Part shown: positions 23,601 to 34,948 of the stretch, in pieces | How the letters are laid out: every line of letters begins with the position of its first letter | Position numbering within the stretch: position 1 is the first letter of the stretch | From: Gnetum montanum | Taxonomy: Eukaryota > Streptophyta > Gnetopsida > Gnetales > Gnetaceae | Assembly: GCA_015680685.1 (NCBI GenBank) | Contig: MNCI01008302.1 | Span: 331,931 to 395,930 of the forward strand | Reading direction: 5' to 3' | DNA length: 64,000 nt | Position numbers and translations under genes: made by a program | Notes under the pieces: generated by a model | What the model was told of the DNA's origin: nothing | What the model saw: only the letters and a program-made list of their open reading frames with translations | The model's database searches: none

Positions 23601-25038
23601 GACAATCCTCCCACTATTACCCTTGAGGGTTTACTAAATTGGGGCTTTGTGTTATTGTAACATCTCAATTGCCTTTGTTTACTGTGCTATGTTTAACTCA
23701 TTTTGTTTGCATAGTAGGCACACTGGCGTACCTTCGTCAGCAACCCCTACTCAACATTGGGGTGAGGCTCTTGACAAATTCACCTTTATGGAGGGCATTT
23801 TGAACAATATGATCGGTCTCTTAGAGTGAATCGATCCTGAGATTGGTATTTCACTATTGTTATGTAGGAATCATTGAAATTGTGATATTACGTTATTCTG
23901 TTGCATCTAACTGTTATTTATCATGTTATAGCATCTCACCTCAAATGGGATACCAAAGAGCCCGTTGACGTTGACGTTGCCCCTGAACCCTCACCAGAAG
24001 TGACCGAAGTGCCATGTGGACTTTACAATGAGATGCGTACATGTGCGTTGCACTTGGCCCGTTCTCTATGGAAGTGTCAGAACATCAACGAATATCTCTG
24101 GAAGAGGTTGTAGAAAGTAGAAAAAGAGAAAATGGCCCTAACTGCTAGGGTTGAGGACCTTGAGTCTAGGAATGAATTTCTGCAAGCTCGAGATACCAAT
24201 GATGAGAATTGGCGAACAGCTATGATTGACTACACCTGCTATTGGACGGTTTTCAGGAACAACGTCCAAGCCAGCAGTGAGCTCATTAAGAAATGGATGC
24301 AAATGGATCTCCTAGCTCAGAAGAACCAAGACTAGAAGGACTTCAGCGCAAGGGTTCAAGAATGGGGGTAGGCATAGAAAAATTATAAGCACATATATAA
24401 GCAAGAATGTGCTGCCTATCGCCAACATTACAGGGATTCTGCGGTTGAGGCGTGGTCCCTCCAGCTACTCCTTGATGTTATCAATGCTTCTAGAGCGTAT
24501 GAAAAGTTTTAGGAGCAAGTAACAGTGAGTGCCTCTCCTGAGAGAGAGATAACCTTCCCTGGCGGGGAGACCACTGTCCCTTCCTTTTTTCCTAAACCAC
24601 CCCGATGGACTCCCATGGAAAAAGGAAAAGTAAAGGCTAGAACTGATCTAGGAGACAGCATTTGGATAGAGCTCACTAAGGACGAGATTATGCAATGCCT
24701 GTTAGTCAGCCTAGAACAAGTTCCTTTCACGATCAACGTAGGGCCATCACAAGTAAGCTATACTACTGTTGTATTATTTCTACGTGAGATTTTGATGGCA
24801 ATGCTAATGTTTGTTTCATGTCAAATTGTAGGATCGACACGAAGAGGGTCCTCATGAGGAGGAGCCCCACAGAGATGATTGCCCTCACGAAGAGAATCCC
24901 GATGAGGAGGAGCCTCACAAAGAGGATCTCCCCCATGAAGGGAAGCCGCCCGAAGAAGATCCTTATGAGAAAGACCCTCATGAGGTGGAGGTGGTGTTAA
25001 ATGATGTGGATGGAGGTGGTAACAAAGGGAATGTGTAG
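20626..25038 (+). pseudogene. Antisense multi-exon gene of element F
   Basis: Opposite to gag-pro. Blocks shared with G (39,097-43,559), in order: first exon MAPKT... ending at ACCCA|GTAAGT (donor at 20,745); IILDIMGILCYL and FLQFLLRNFSMIIWS (21,320-21,480), resembling FCP1/HAD phosphatase motifs; MPRFN..YHAYNTLFIA and FQNPPGLVYYAGG (21,647-21,750) with a donor; FFIDAHG after an acceptor at about 21,838; the exon from 22,207 with LIELFLAVTPD, VCNVRVSFDTN and FFGVPSDGLS, GIEQAWIMHEVM, FIACLQRFSEFLVVRRDEV; coiled-coil part YNEMRTCALHLARSLWKCQN (24,020) to 24,330; KPPRWTPMEKGK and LTKDEIMQCLLVSLEQVPF (24,595-24,725); last exon from 24,832 with acidic His/Pro-Glu repeats (PHEEEPH, PHEENPDEEEPH). 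AATAAA at 25,079. In-frame stops occur, so this copy is probably dead. Function unknown; the middle block recalls short plant transposon-associated proteins. Confidence 0.7.
24832..25038 (+). other. Acidic PHEE-repeat C-terminal exon
   Basis: After an acceptor TTGTAG the open frame gives repeated His-Glu-Glu, Pro-His-Glu-Glu-Glu and Asp-rich units over about 65 residues, ending TAG at 25,036-25,038. G has instead a Gly/Glu-rich tail without the histidines, so the repeats expanded only in F. Confidence 0.6.
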
Positions 25039-25078
25039 CGTAGTGATATTGGCCAAACATTTTGCTGTAAGGAAAGGG

Positions 25079-25084
25079 AATAAA
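25079..25084 (+). terminator. Poly(A) signal of antisense gene F
   Basis: AATAAA 41 bases after the stop; G has AATAAA at 43,595-43,600, 36 bases after its stop. Confidence 0.55.
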
Positions 25085-25402
25085 TGATAATGTTTTTTGA
25101 TTAATGTGATTGTGAAATAAGATTTTTATTTTTGATGTTTATGAAGGGAAAAATGCATTTTCAGAAAGGTTACACATTTGAGGCCACTGCAGGCCGTTGA
25201 TAGTTTAAGGCCATTTCTGGCCAGGCCATCATATGCGTAAGAGAATAAACAAAATTACCAGTTTTAGGTAGTAGCAGGCCATAACTAGTTTAAGGCCATT
25301 TCAGGCCAAGGTGTGTATGCAAAAGTGTAACGATAACAATGTGACAAGAAAGAACGTAAACTACTTCTCATTACAACATTTCTCTATGCTACCATCTTCT
25401 CC

Positions 25403-26450
25403 CTAGAAGGGTAGTTCAGCCCAAGTCAAGCTTTCATCAGCCTGTTCAACTGTTGGGATAGGAGTTTGATCTTCAGGGATTTCAATCTCCGAACCCTGTT
25501 CCATTTCCATGTTGTTAACAGCTAACCAACACATCCCTAAGATTAGGTTAAAGCTTGGCATCTCCTCGACAACGATAAACACTAAGTTTGTTGGGAATTG
25601 GTCCCCTGCTACAAAGTTGATGTGCATCGTTCCCTTAACTTGCACTCGTGCCCCATTAAATGACTTCAAACATGACGTTGTCGTGGGATTGATCTAGTCG
25701 AGCAAACCTAGTTTGTCCACTATGGGGAATGGAATGACATTGGCAGTAGCCCCGTCATCTACGTGGACTCTCTGGATTCTGTATTGGCCGACTCGGATAG
25801 TGATGAACATGGGCGCTATTGTCACCTAACCATTTTTTGGGTCATCCTTAATGGACTCATCATGAAATGTTAGTTGGAAAGGTCATGATTATTTAGTAGT
25901 GGGGGGAAGCATAATCGCATGGATTGCTTCTTCATCTGCTGGCAAGCTCTCGTCCACGGGTATGGACATTAGCATGCGAACCATGGCTTCACGATGCTTT
26001 TGGGATGTCATCAACAAGTCATATAGGCTTAATGTTGTATTTTTCTATTTGAGAACCTACTTAACTTATGTAAAAGTGTCAAGGATATCATGCCCATGAT
26101 CTGGTTTTTTCTTGCCCTTCTCTTCTTCCATTCATCCCAGGAGACGGATCTCTCGAGGAGGAACGGTTTTTGGTTGAGGATTGTGTTTTCTTGGGCAGGG
26201 AGAAGATGGTCACGTCTACATAATATCATCTGTTTTAGAGGAAGGTGGGGCCAAGGTCATCGTCCGGAGGGGTGTAGGCTTAGGAAACCCTAGCGTAAGG
26301 TGGTCCTTGGTTATGTTATCTATCATACACCCTTCTCTTTTCCTGGTAGGCTGTGGTTGGGGCATTGACTTAAAGACTTGCTCCTGCATAGCAAGGGCAA
26401 TTGATAGCTTTGGTACCCTAATGAAAAAGGGTGCCCTAGGTGTGGGCATG
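25403..26450 (-). pseudogene. Protease region of element F
   Basis: Same frame as gag. The active site reads VHVDDGATANVIPF at about 25,775-25,720, the DDGA form of the retropepsin D-S/T-G triad found in Tat-group elements, followed by VDKLGLLD. FNLILGMCWLA (about 25,560-25,525) is the ILGRxWL box with Arg changed. The piece ends at a stop at 25,403, and 350 bases later the antisense gene ends on the other strand. In-frame stops are present. Confidence 0.75.
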
Positions 26451-28969
26451 CACTGGACCGCGGATTTACAGATAGTCTATTGTGGAATAGTCATCCAAGG
26501 TGAAACTCGGAGGACAAAAGGTTATCGCTGAGCTGCACTTGTCAATGTTGATGGGCCTATCATCTGAGGTGGGGTAGGAGGCACATGTAACACAAAGGGT
26601 TGCTTTGGCTGTGCCTGGCCATCACCTTCCATACCCACTACGTTGATAGTGTACCCTATGTTATTTGCATTTAATGGGTCTTGGTACGCATGCATAGACT
26701 GGTTTTCTGGATGAAATAGACTACTGTTGTCTAGGATCAGTTTACCTTGGTCGATCATGCATTGGATGTCATCTTTCAACGCCCAGCAGGAATCCATGTC
26801 ATGACCACACAATTGGTGGTAGTCGCAAAAACGATCCAGCCTAAAGTTCTTGGGAACTAGTGGTTCATTAGGCAGGGCTAAGGAGGGATTCTTAAGCAGC
26901 TCACAATGCCATCTATGATGCTTCAGAGCCTCCTTGGACACCTTCTTGTGTTGAATGTGGCTAGTTCCCAACAGTTTCTTCAGAATTTTTGAAGGCTTTA
27001 CAGTTAGAGCCATGTATTTGGAGCGATCTTTACACTCAAAATTAGGCCTTGACTATGGGGATGCCTCAGGGGTGGGTGCTATTTCCTGATCAACACTATT
27101 TAAGCTAGTTGTGACCTCAGTAGGCACTGTAGATATCTTCTTGTTGTTATTTTTCTTTTTGGTGCCTTCAGCCACGGCTACTACTGTTGTTGTTATAGCT
27201 TTGCCTTTGTCATTGCTCTTGTTGTGGGCATTTTTATAGACCACATACGCTGGGTCTTTGCTAGCCTCTGCTACGTCTTGAATGCTCTTAGTCTGAGCAA
27301 AGGCTTGGCTGAGGGAGCGGGGAGCAAGGAAATAGAGTTTAGACTTAATAAAGTCATTAACTGCCCCCTTGAAGATCGCCAACAGATGGGCATCCACGAT
27401 GGGTTCATAGATTTCATTCAAGGTGATGCTCCACCATTGTATGAACTTTTGGACTAGCTCGAGTGGATCTTGCTTAACTCCCATTAACTGGTCTAGTGTG
27501 ACTTATGGTTTCAGGTTGTATTTGAAACAAGTCACGAACTGAGTCAGCAGCTCTTCCAAGGTTGAGATGGAAGAGCATGGAAGTGCACGATACCAGTCTA
27601 AAGCTTTACCCGTTAGGGACATAACAAAGACATGGATGATGGTATGTGGCCATTGCTGCAGCAACAATGACTCTGACCTGAAGGTAACTAGATGATCATT
27701 GGGATCGCCTTTCCCATTGTATTTTGTAAAATGGGGGAGTGGCATCCCAGGAGGTAACGACAAGATGAGTACTTCCAGACTGATAGGATCGTCATGATAG
27801 AAATCCATGACCTGTATTGTGTTAGAACCGATAGCCTTGAGGCGTTTAACCTCTTTGGTAAGGGTTTGAATAAGCTAGAAGGCTTTATCCAGACCCTAGG
27901 ATGAAGAGGTCAGTTGTGGAATAGCAAGGTAAGCCACGGTGGATGGGTGGATAGGGGCAGCAGCATGGCCTATAGGCGATGCAGTCAGAATTGTCCCTGC
28001 AGGCGGTACTGCCTATGTCATCCACCACCCAGTAGGTGGTGTAGGTGGGGTGATAGTCATTGATTATGGTATAGAATACGTTGTTTGCGTAGTGGGTGGC
28101 ATAAACAATGACCCTGTAGTTGGATTTACCACCTGCGGGACCTGGTGTTAATGATGAAGAAGATGAGACATCTGCATAGGCTGTGCAATGGGGGGTGACA
28201 TATTTGAAGCCCGCCATGCGGTAGGAGCAGGTCCTGTTGTCGATGGTGGTGTGGGAGAAAAAGGTGGTATGGATGCAGAAGATGTGTACAATTGCATAGT
28301 GGGTATTACATGCACATATGGTAATGTAGGCATAGGTACGCAATGCAACGGATAGGCTAACTGTGACTGCGGAGGAATGGTCTGCGAAGTGATGACATCC
28401 GGAAAGGGAGCTGGAGAATAGAAATGCCAATGGGATGCATGTGCCACACGGTCGGCTGTAGATAACGATAACGGCGTAGTGACCATAAACAGCGGATTTA
28501 CACGGGACGCTGTGGAGGGAGGAGCCATGACAAAGCTAGCATGACTACCTCCCTCGGAGTGGGCATCTAAGTCTTCTTGCCCGTCATGGAATGCTTCATC
28601 ATGGAACATCGCGTCTCATTGTTTCGTTGATGCCCTGGCCATTAATAGTTGATCCAACATCCACTGTTGTTGGTCCGTCAGGGATATGAAAGTGTTAAGT
28701 GAAGGAATGAATTCCTTCCCATTACAGTAGATGAACTCATATTCGTGTTTCTCTTCAAGTTCCTGTGGATACATAGGCAAATTCACCATGAGTTTCACAC
28801 AAAGGAAATTGTAATGTTCCATTTGCTGAACACGTCCCTCGTGCTCTTTGTTTTGAATCCTGAGGGACCGGCGTAGCTGCACTGGGCTAGTCAGTGGCTC
28901 GAAAGTAGCCTGCATCATCAAGGGGGTTTCGAGACTAGCGGTGGGGATGGTAGTAGTTATCGTAGCCAT
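26451..28969 (-). pseudogene. gag of element F
   Basis: The ATG at 28,969 (MATITTTIP) is 250-300 bases inside the primer-site region and has a counterpart at 47,659 in G. N-terminal block SLRIQNKEHEGRVQQMEHYN and FLCVKLMVNLP; a low-complexity Pro/Thr-rich middle; capsid block PLPHFTKYNGKGDPNDHLVT, GKALDWYRALP, LLTQFVTCFKYNLKP, LDQLMGVKQDPLELVQKFIQ and AIFKGAVNDFIKS; nucleocapsid-like box FCDYHQLCGHDMDSCWALK at about 26,840-26,790. All open pieces (28,969, 28,609, 27,808, 27,484, 27,013, 26,449 and 25,669) lie in one frame. Stops at 28,616 and 27,51x (TAA) and others break it. Confidence 0.82.
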
Positions 28970-29199
28970 TCTCTATGTAGCTAGAAGACAATGACAATGA
29001 GGATAAGGATCACAAAGGCAAAAGGGGGCTAAAGGCAAATATGGGCTTTCTATCCTACTGGATTCCAGTGAAATTGTCGGAGTGATCGATCTGTACCACA
29101 CAATCACGTAAACAACCACGGAGGTATCACATTTACGTTAGTCGATAATGGGTATAGAAAGATTACAAGACTACCCATGAAACATAGATCAAAGGTTCA

Positions 29200-29222
29200 G
29201 GCCCTCCTTCTAGTGCTAGAAA
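29200..29222 (-). promoter_or_regulatory. Candidate primer site of element F
   Basis: The minus strand carries GCACTAGAAGGAGGGCC. G has GTGCTAGAAGGAGGGCC at the matching place and H has TTGCTAGAAGGAGGACC. The block is conserved in all three and lies 15-30 bases from the LTR end. I do not recognise the tRNA. Confidence 0.45.
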
Positions 29223-29239
29223 ACCATAACAATGGAAAA

Positions 29240-30469
29240 TGTCAGTTGCTGGAAACACCGAGGAGATTCTCGTGTACACAGTTTTAACCTCGGATCCGCG
29301 CGAGGGGCATGTTGGCGAAAACCAATCTGAGGTGCCCTGAACGGTCTTGTCAATCAGACAGGGACTTACTCAATCAATAGATTTGTCAACAATTGTATAA
29401 TGAGGTGATGATTTGATATGAAAATATATTATCTATTTACAAGAAAATAAGATCTGCTCCAAGATCGGATCTTAAAGGCAATGAAGGCGATGTAAACTAT
29501 GCAAAATGGTTGTAAAATTCAATGTAAACAAGGTGCAATGAATTGAATTTGGAACATGCATGATCCCAAGATCTGGGATTCACCTTATAAATAAATATGA
29601 TGAATACAAAGGAATTTACAAGTGGACTCCGATTTGGATGAAGTATCTGTCACCAACAAGAAGCTACTTAGAGATTAAACAAGCAAAGGCCAATCTACCT
29701 TGTTTACTAGCCAAATCTGGGTGCACGAGAGTCAGGCTTGAAGCAAATTTTCTACTAACTTGAAGTCTCTAGTCAAAAGCTTCTCTCTATCATCATCAAT
29801 GCTCTTCTATTGCCAACTCTTTCTCGTCGTCTTGCCAATTTTTTTTTTTCCAAAACTGTCAAAAATTGCCAACAATTGCCAACCCTTTGAGCGTTCTCCA
29901 TCAGGGTATTTATAAGATTAGGATTAGGAGAAGAATGTGGTTTAGATTATGTGTGTTGTGGGCTCACAAAATACCTTTGACCTGATGTGTTGTAGTTGAA
30001 GCTTGTGACGCTACACTATGCTACGTTCTAAAGCGTAGCATAGCATAACCACCCTTTAAGAAGACAGTTTATTTGACCTTGCCTCTTGTGTTGAATAAAT
30101 CATCTTGTGACTACACTGTGATACACTGGGAAGCATATCGTTCCGTAACGACTGCTACTGCTTGAATTTTATTATGTCGCGGCTAAATCAACTATGCTAC
30201 TTGTGTTATGCTACGCTACGCTGCATAGCATGACATGGCGTAACAGGCCAAAAGTTCAAATTTTTTGAACATGGCTAACTTGCGAAGTTGAAGTATTGTC
30301 ACTATGCATCCTTTGTTCTGTCATGTCCTCCTGAAGTCTGCGTAGCATAGCGTAGCAGGCCCTTAGCCAAAAAAAGAAAACTTGTTGAGATGTGCCACTT
30401 GTGAAAATCCTTGCCTAAACTTCGAGACTTTGCCAAATCATTGAGGTCTCGAAATTTCACGGTGTTTCA
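29240..30469 (-). repeat. 5' LTR of element F
   Basis: On the minus strand it runs from TGAAACACCG to ..CTGACA. Starts in the same way as the G LTR (TGAAACACCTC). TATAAATA on the minus strand at 29,907-29,914. Downstream of the box the block CCCTGAACGGTC..AATCAGACAGGGACTTA matches G. The upstream part is rich in CTATGCTACG palindromes. The other LTR is not found. Confidence 0.7.
30016..30043. repeat. Palindrome CTATGCTACG in F LTR
   Basis: CTATGCTACG at 30,016-30,025 and its exact complement CGTAGCATAG at 30,034-30,043, 8-base loop. One of several hairpins built from the same GCTACGC/GCTATGC word. Confidence 0.85.
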
Positions 30470-32066
30470 ATTCCTAAGAGAACTTAGACTAGGATGGCAG
30501 CCAATCAACCTCTGGCTCCCTTAGTAAGCAACCCCATTACCTTTGCTAATTATTATGACATCCCAAAATCACTCCCAAACATAAATGTGTTCTACAATCC
30601 CACAACCCCTACTAGTGATGCTCACCAACACATACAATGTTTCAAAACCTTACTAGGGATCCATAATATTGTACAAAATGACGTAGCATGTAGGGTATTT
30701 GTAACAAATTTTAGAAGCAAAGCCACCCTATGGTTTTTTATGCTCTCAAATGCCTTTATTGACTCATGGCAGGAGTTTAAAAATAAGTTTCTAATTTAGT
30801 TCAACAAGTTCACTAGCCCTGCCGTAGCATTAAGCAACTTTACAAGCTTGAGGAAAATACCTAGGTAAAATGTCCAGGATTACAACCTAAGATTCCTTCA
30901 CCAACTTACTTATGTGCCAAGTGAGATGCACCCACAAGCTGGTGGCATCCTCAAATTTTACTTGTCTACCATTGATCTATTCTTTGCCTATGCCATCAAA
31001 TCTGATTCCAACATAATAGAAATACAAGGAGCAATAGCTAAAGTTGTGGAGTTAGAACAAATTACCCTCATGAATAGCATCCAAACCCAATTTGGGATGA
31101 TGAGCATTAGTAATCATATGCAATCAAACCCTCCACCCCTGCCAACTTTCCTAATGAGCAACACTATGTTCTAGACTCCTTCCCCCCTTCAATTGACTCA
31201 ACCTTTAAATGATTACTTTCATGGTCCCACATCTTCTTCATTTCTGCCATCTAACACTAGTTTGAATGATGACCAATCAAAGGCCTTAATTCAATCCATC
31301 ATAAACCCAAATGGGATATCTAACTCTATTAAACCCCCAACTCAAATTCAAAACCAAATGACCCAAATATTAACTTCACTATAGAAACTTTTAAATGAAG
31401 TAGTTGATTTAAAGCGGAACAACAAGAAGGATCCTATACAACCAAAAAAGCCAAGTACATCAGTCAATGATGATTATTGTTATCTTCATAACACAAGGCA
31501 ACATTTTGAGAGGACCTATCCTTAATTCTTGGCATTATATGATGACAATGCCCAAAGTCAACAAAATGGAAAACCCCTTGTTATGATCCTCAATGTACCT
31601 TATGAAACAAAAAGCAAAGAGGTTTCCTCATTTGAACAAGTTGTGGTAAGAGACCCCAACCCACATAACACTTACTACTGTAGACTTAGTGACATTGTGA
31701 ACACCACACAACAACAAACTAGGAATAATCCTTATATGCCTTCAAATAGAAGAATTCCTAGTCAAAAAAAATACAAACAACCAAACTGGATCATCTCAAG
31801 TAAATGCTCCACAATAGCCAAACTCCCTTTCTCTACCTTGAAGAACTCTACCTCAACAAGAAGCCAAAGATGTACATAAGACTTATGATCTAGTTGAGGA
31901 CTTAAAAACAATTAAAGCCAACGTTTTGATCTATGATCTCCTACACTTTAACGAAATGAAAGAGGTGATTCAGAATATAGTTCACATGCTTGTAACTAAA
32001 AAAGAAAATCCCCAATCCCTGAAAGGCAAGTTCACTTTGTAGAAATTCCTAACACACTATCAGTAC
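30470..32066 (+). mobile_element. Element D: 5' coding part of a plus-strand Ty3/gypsy-like element
   Basis: Its gag starts 25 bases beyond the F LTR, so F inserted just upstream of this gag. The element is cut at its other side by the LTR of element C at 32,067. No LTR of D is seen. Confidence 0.7.
30494..32066 (+). pseudogene. gag of element D
   Basis: ATG at 30,494 (MAANQPLAPLVSNPITFANY). A capsid-type block follows: HQHIQCFKTLLGIHN, RVFVTNFRSKATLWFFM, DSWQEFKNKFLI. Then WSxx-like repeat regions and at about 31,470 YCYLHNTRQHFERTYP, a degenerate Cys-His-His-Cys box (the last Cys is Tyr). At 31,890-31,960 DLVEDLKTIKANVLIYDLL resembles the segment between gag and protease in Ty3 elements (DLxxxLKxIxxxxSxYDLL). 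In-frame stops at 30,797 and others; cut by the C LTR. Confidence 0.72.
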
Positions 32067-32935
32067 TGATGAGTGGCGAGGTACCCCTACACTCAACCAT
32101 ATGAATACGAGTGTTTCAAGCACGATCCGGTCGAACTCCGTAGACAGACTAGTTGTGGTATCTAAACAATTACTAGTAGATCGCAATTCACTGTCTTCCC
32201 ACCTGGACTAGTATTAGCTTTGTCACGTATGGTTTAGTCTAGAGTGAGGTGTATGATGTGTTCCTACACTAATGCTACTCCTGGCTATGATGGTAAATAA
32301 TATCAACTAAGTTAGGAGAGAGGATGAGAGAGAATCTAAACTAGCCTAATGTGCAATGAGCATCTGTTCCTTAATCATCCATATACATCTTAAACCTTGT
32401 GCACAACTACCACTTGGATTACCAAGCACATGGCCTAGGTACGCTACTGGATTATCAGGTAGTCACACTTAAATGCTTATGATTAATTCATACTCATTCC
32501 ACATTACTAGGAGATAAGGGTAGAGATATATTAACTAAGAAATCAGTAAATAATAATAACAATTAAATAATTAAGTTAAGTGGATGCTGCAATGATGAAG
32601 TAATCTCAATCTTTATTGCCAGTCATGTGTGTGTGCAAGTATGTCACACTCGAATAAGGATGCTGTACAATTACAATCATCACACTACGGGCATGCACTG
32701 GGAGAAAAGGGTTGAGAGGAAAAACTAACAAAAAGTCCCTACCTTAGTACTAAAAGCTACAAAAATTAAACTTAAAAACTCCCTACCAAATTTTCCTACC
32801 TCTTATTTATAGATGAGGAGATAGGTTGCAATATCGTGTACATGATATTGCGTCTAGGTTGTGATATCACGTACATGATATCACGTACGTGATATCATAA
32901 GTGCAATATCACAACCAACAATTCATGACTCATCA
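32067..32935 (-). repeat. LTR of element C
   Basis: 869 bases, from TGATGAGTGGCGAGG to GACTCATCA on the plus strand. Minus-strand TATAAATA at 32,804-32,811. The GATATCACG words near 32,830-32,900 recall the right ends of the B LTRs. Confidence 0.85.
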
Positions 32936-33983
32936 TACCCCCATGACTAAATGAAAACTCATCCTCGAGTTAAAGTGAGAGCAAGCTCCATTGATTACAT
33001 AGTGGATATGCATGGGACTATTGACTTACGAGAATGGATTCATGTCGCATTGTGGAATCAGAACAAAATTGAGACACAACATGGAGAATGCAAAAGAAAA
33101 TACTATAGCTACAAAATTGGGTGGAACTCATGTAGTTCTTGGTGGCGGTGGCTCCTCCATGGATGCCTTTCCCTTGTCTTGTGCTCCAGGTCTTGGGATT
33201 TGATGGCATCGAAGTATGGCCTAGAGTTTCTCCTCTTCAGTTCGGGGATCCTGTGTTGTCCATGCTAATGTTTCGATGTTTGATGGAGTCAGCACATCCC
33301 ATGGGCACAAGGGTTGCAAAAACATTTTATTTGCTTTGACATACCAAGCTGCAAACACCTTTTGTTCCTCCTCATAAGCTCTGGCTTTGTCTCTATATTC
33401 TTGAAAATCTGTGATTTGTCGAGCCAAGTTTGTTGTAACACCTTTCTACCCCTGGTAGCTTTCTTTAACCACCTCAAGTTTAGAATTTGCAACCTTCAAT
33501 TTTTGCAATATTTTCTTGTGTTTTGCAAATTCTATTTCATATTTGACGTAGGTGGTGGCTACCTGTTGCTCGAGCTATGTTCTCGGGCGTCCTACTATTA
33601 ACATGAAAAGGTTGGCATACGGCAGGTTTGCCAACTCCATGTACTCTGTAAGGTCCTAGATCTATAGGTCTCGGCTCTTAACTTCCATTTGATGGACAAA
33701 TGCGTATGTGTCCAATATGGTCCTCCAATCAGTGTGTTAAGCATTGAGAGCGTTGATGTGAGCCTTGGCCATATGGATCTCCTTCTCGATGATTTGTTTA
33801 TACATCCCCACCTAGTCCGAAAAATTTCTCCTTTAGCTACTCATGTCGTTTAGCCTCATTTTGCCACGCGCTTATTTCGGCTGTCTTCTGATGGATGGCA
33901 CGTACCTCCTCCATCAAGAGGGTTCAATTTTCCCTAGCTAAATGGTTCATGTCTTGGTTGACCCTGATTAGTTGTTCTCGCAA

Positions 33984-34562
33984 CTATTGAAAATGTTCTT
34001 TCAGAACATTCATTTGTCTCTCCACAGAGGTCAATCGAAGGTTGTCAGCAACAAGTTGTCTGTTCTTCTCTTGTAAGGCCTTGAGTGCCTTGGTATGCGT
34101 GTAAGTTTGCGCTTGTGCCATAGAGGCATCCCAAACAGCCTTCTCTTTTTCTTCCACCAGCCTTTTATTTTTTATCAATAGTTTAGTAAATTGCTCAATT
34201 CTAAAATTTTCCAGCTGGTCTATAGGAACGAATTGAGAAGGATCCCGTTGTGCTGCTTGTAGGGTCACGAGCCTTTCTTACAATTTTTTCACTTCTTCTT
34301 CAGCTTGCTCGACCCTCATCTCTATTAAGACTAGCTTCCCTTTGGTGGAAATGAGGTCTAATTGTATTACTGTAACATCCTGTGGGATGTCAAACAAGGA
34401 CGTCATTACCTGTCCTATTTGTAGCAATTGGTCAAGTACATCCTCATGTTCCATAGGAGTCATTGAGGTAACAACCAAAGTTTGAGCATCCCATGCTCCT
34501 GTAAGATCTTTTGGTAGCATAATAGGCATAGTGAATGATTCTTTAATATGGTCTGCGACCAC
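33984..34562 (-). pseudogene. Coiled-coil ORF in 3' part of element C
   Basis: Two open pieces in one frame (34,562-34,278 and 34,268-33,984). The first has VLDQLLQIGQVMTSLFDIPQ and ends in a charged helix RVEQAEEEVKKL; the second is almost all heptad-like (LLIKNKRLVEEKEKAVWDAS, LQEKNRQLVADNLRL). Further helical fragments continue to 33,220. It lies in sense, between the missing gag-pro and the 3' LTR, where RT-integrase would normally be. Unknown function; I do not recognise the family. Decayed by stops. Confidence 0.5.
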
Positions 34563-34689
34563 TTCTATGGCTTTTGCTACATCCTGGTGCTACATGACCA
34601 CCATCGTGGCCCCTTCACCAGTTTCTAACTGCACCTGAAAGGATGCAACGTTCCCTAAAATCTATTGTGACCAAGTCCTCTCTCCACCT

Positions 34690-34934
34690 CCTTGTGCATC
34701 CAGAATGCTACTGCCAACTCTGCATCATTTCTGAGCAGGTTGTCGACCGGGCAAGCTACTTAGGCAAATAGGCAGAATGACCTATAGAGCTTGTTTACAC
34801 CTAAAGTAGAAAATTTTCTGAAGTGGCTGGCCTGGACTCAGAGCATTCTCCTCCTGATGAACTGTCGTACTGCTTGCGTGGATTGCCAAGCATGGTGAAG
34901 CCAGAATGACCTCACATTTTTTTGAGGCGTTTCA
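34690..34934 (-). repeat. 3' LTR of element G (first 245 bases)
   Basis: Matches 49,867-50,111 base for base over most of its length (CTTGTGCATC...GAGGCGTTTCA). Truncated at the junction with element C. Confidence 0.85.
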
Positions 34935-34948
34935 TTGGCCTCTCTTTG
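34935..34948 (-). promoter_or_regulatory. Polypurine tract of element G
   Basis: Minus strand CAAAGAGAGGCCAA lies directly before the LTR start TGAAACGCCTC. Confidence 0.7.

Larger units (their letters stand above)
20131..30469 (-). mobile_element. Element F: Tat/Ogre-like LTR element with antisense gene, 3' truncated
   Basis: Minus strand order: 5' LTR (30,469-29,240), leader, gag-protease (28,969-25,403), then an opposite-strand gene (20,626-25,038). RT, integrase and 3' LTR are not seen; the element ends near the K copy at about 20,150. It is collinear with G (34,690-50,111) for LTR, leader, gag, protease and antisense gene. The gag has the FCDYHQLCGHDMDSC box and the protease the DDGA and ILGxxWL boxes typical of Tat-lineage Ty3 elements. 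Confidence 0.8.
32067..34689 (-). mobile_element. Element C: 3' end of an A-type element
   Basis: LTR at 32,067-32,935 followed by polypurine tract TACCCCCATGAC and 1.75 kb of internal sequence, part of which matches 980-1,220 of element A. It is cut at 34,689 at the truncated 3' LTR of G, so the junction joins two broken elements. Confidence 0.75.

Noticed and set aside
24818-25060. Frames on both strands over the F last exon
   Set aside because: Alternative readings of the repeated GAGGAG-type codons; only the frame continuing from the acceptor and ending at 25,038 fits.
27885-28430. 181-codon minus-strand frame
   Set aside because: Out of frame with gag of F and of low complexity; the gag frame is supported by G and H.
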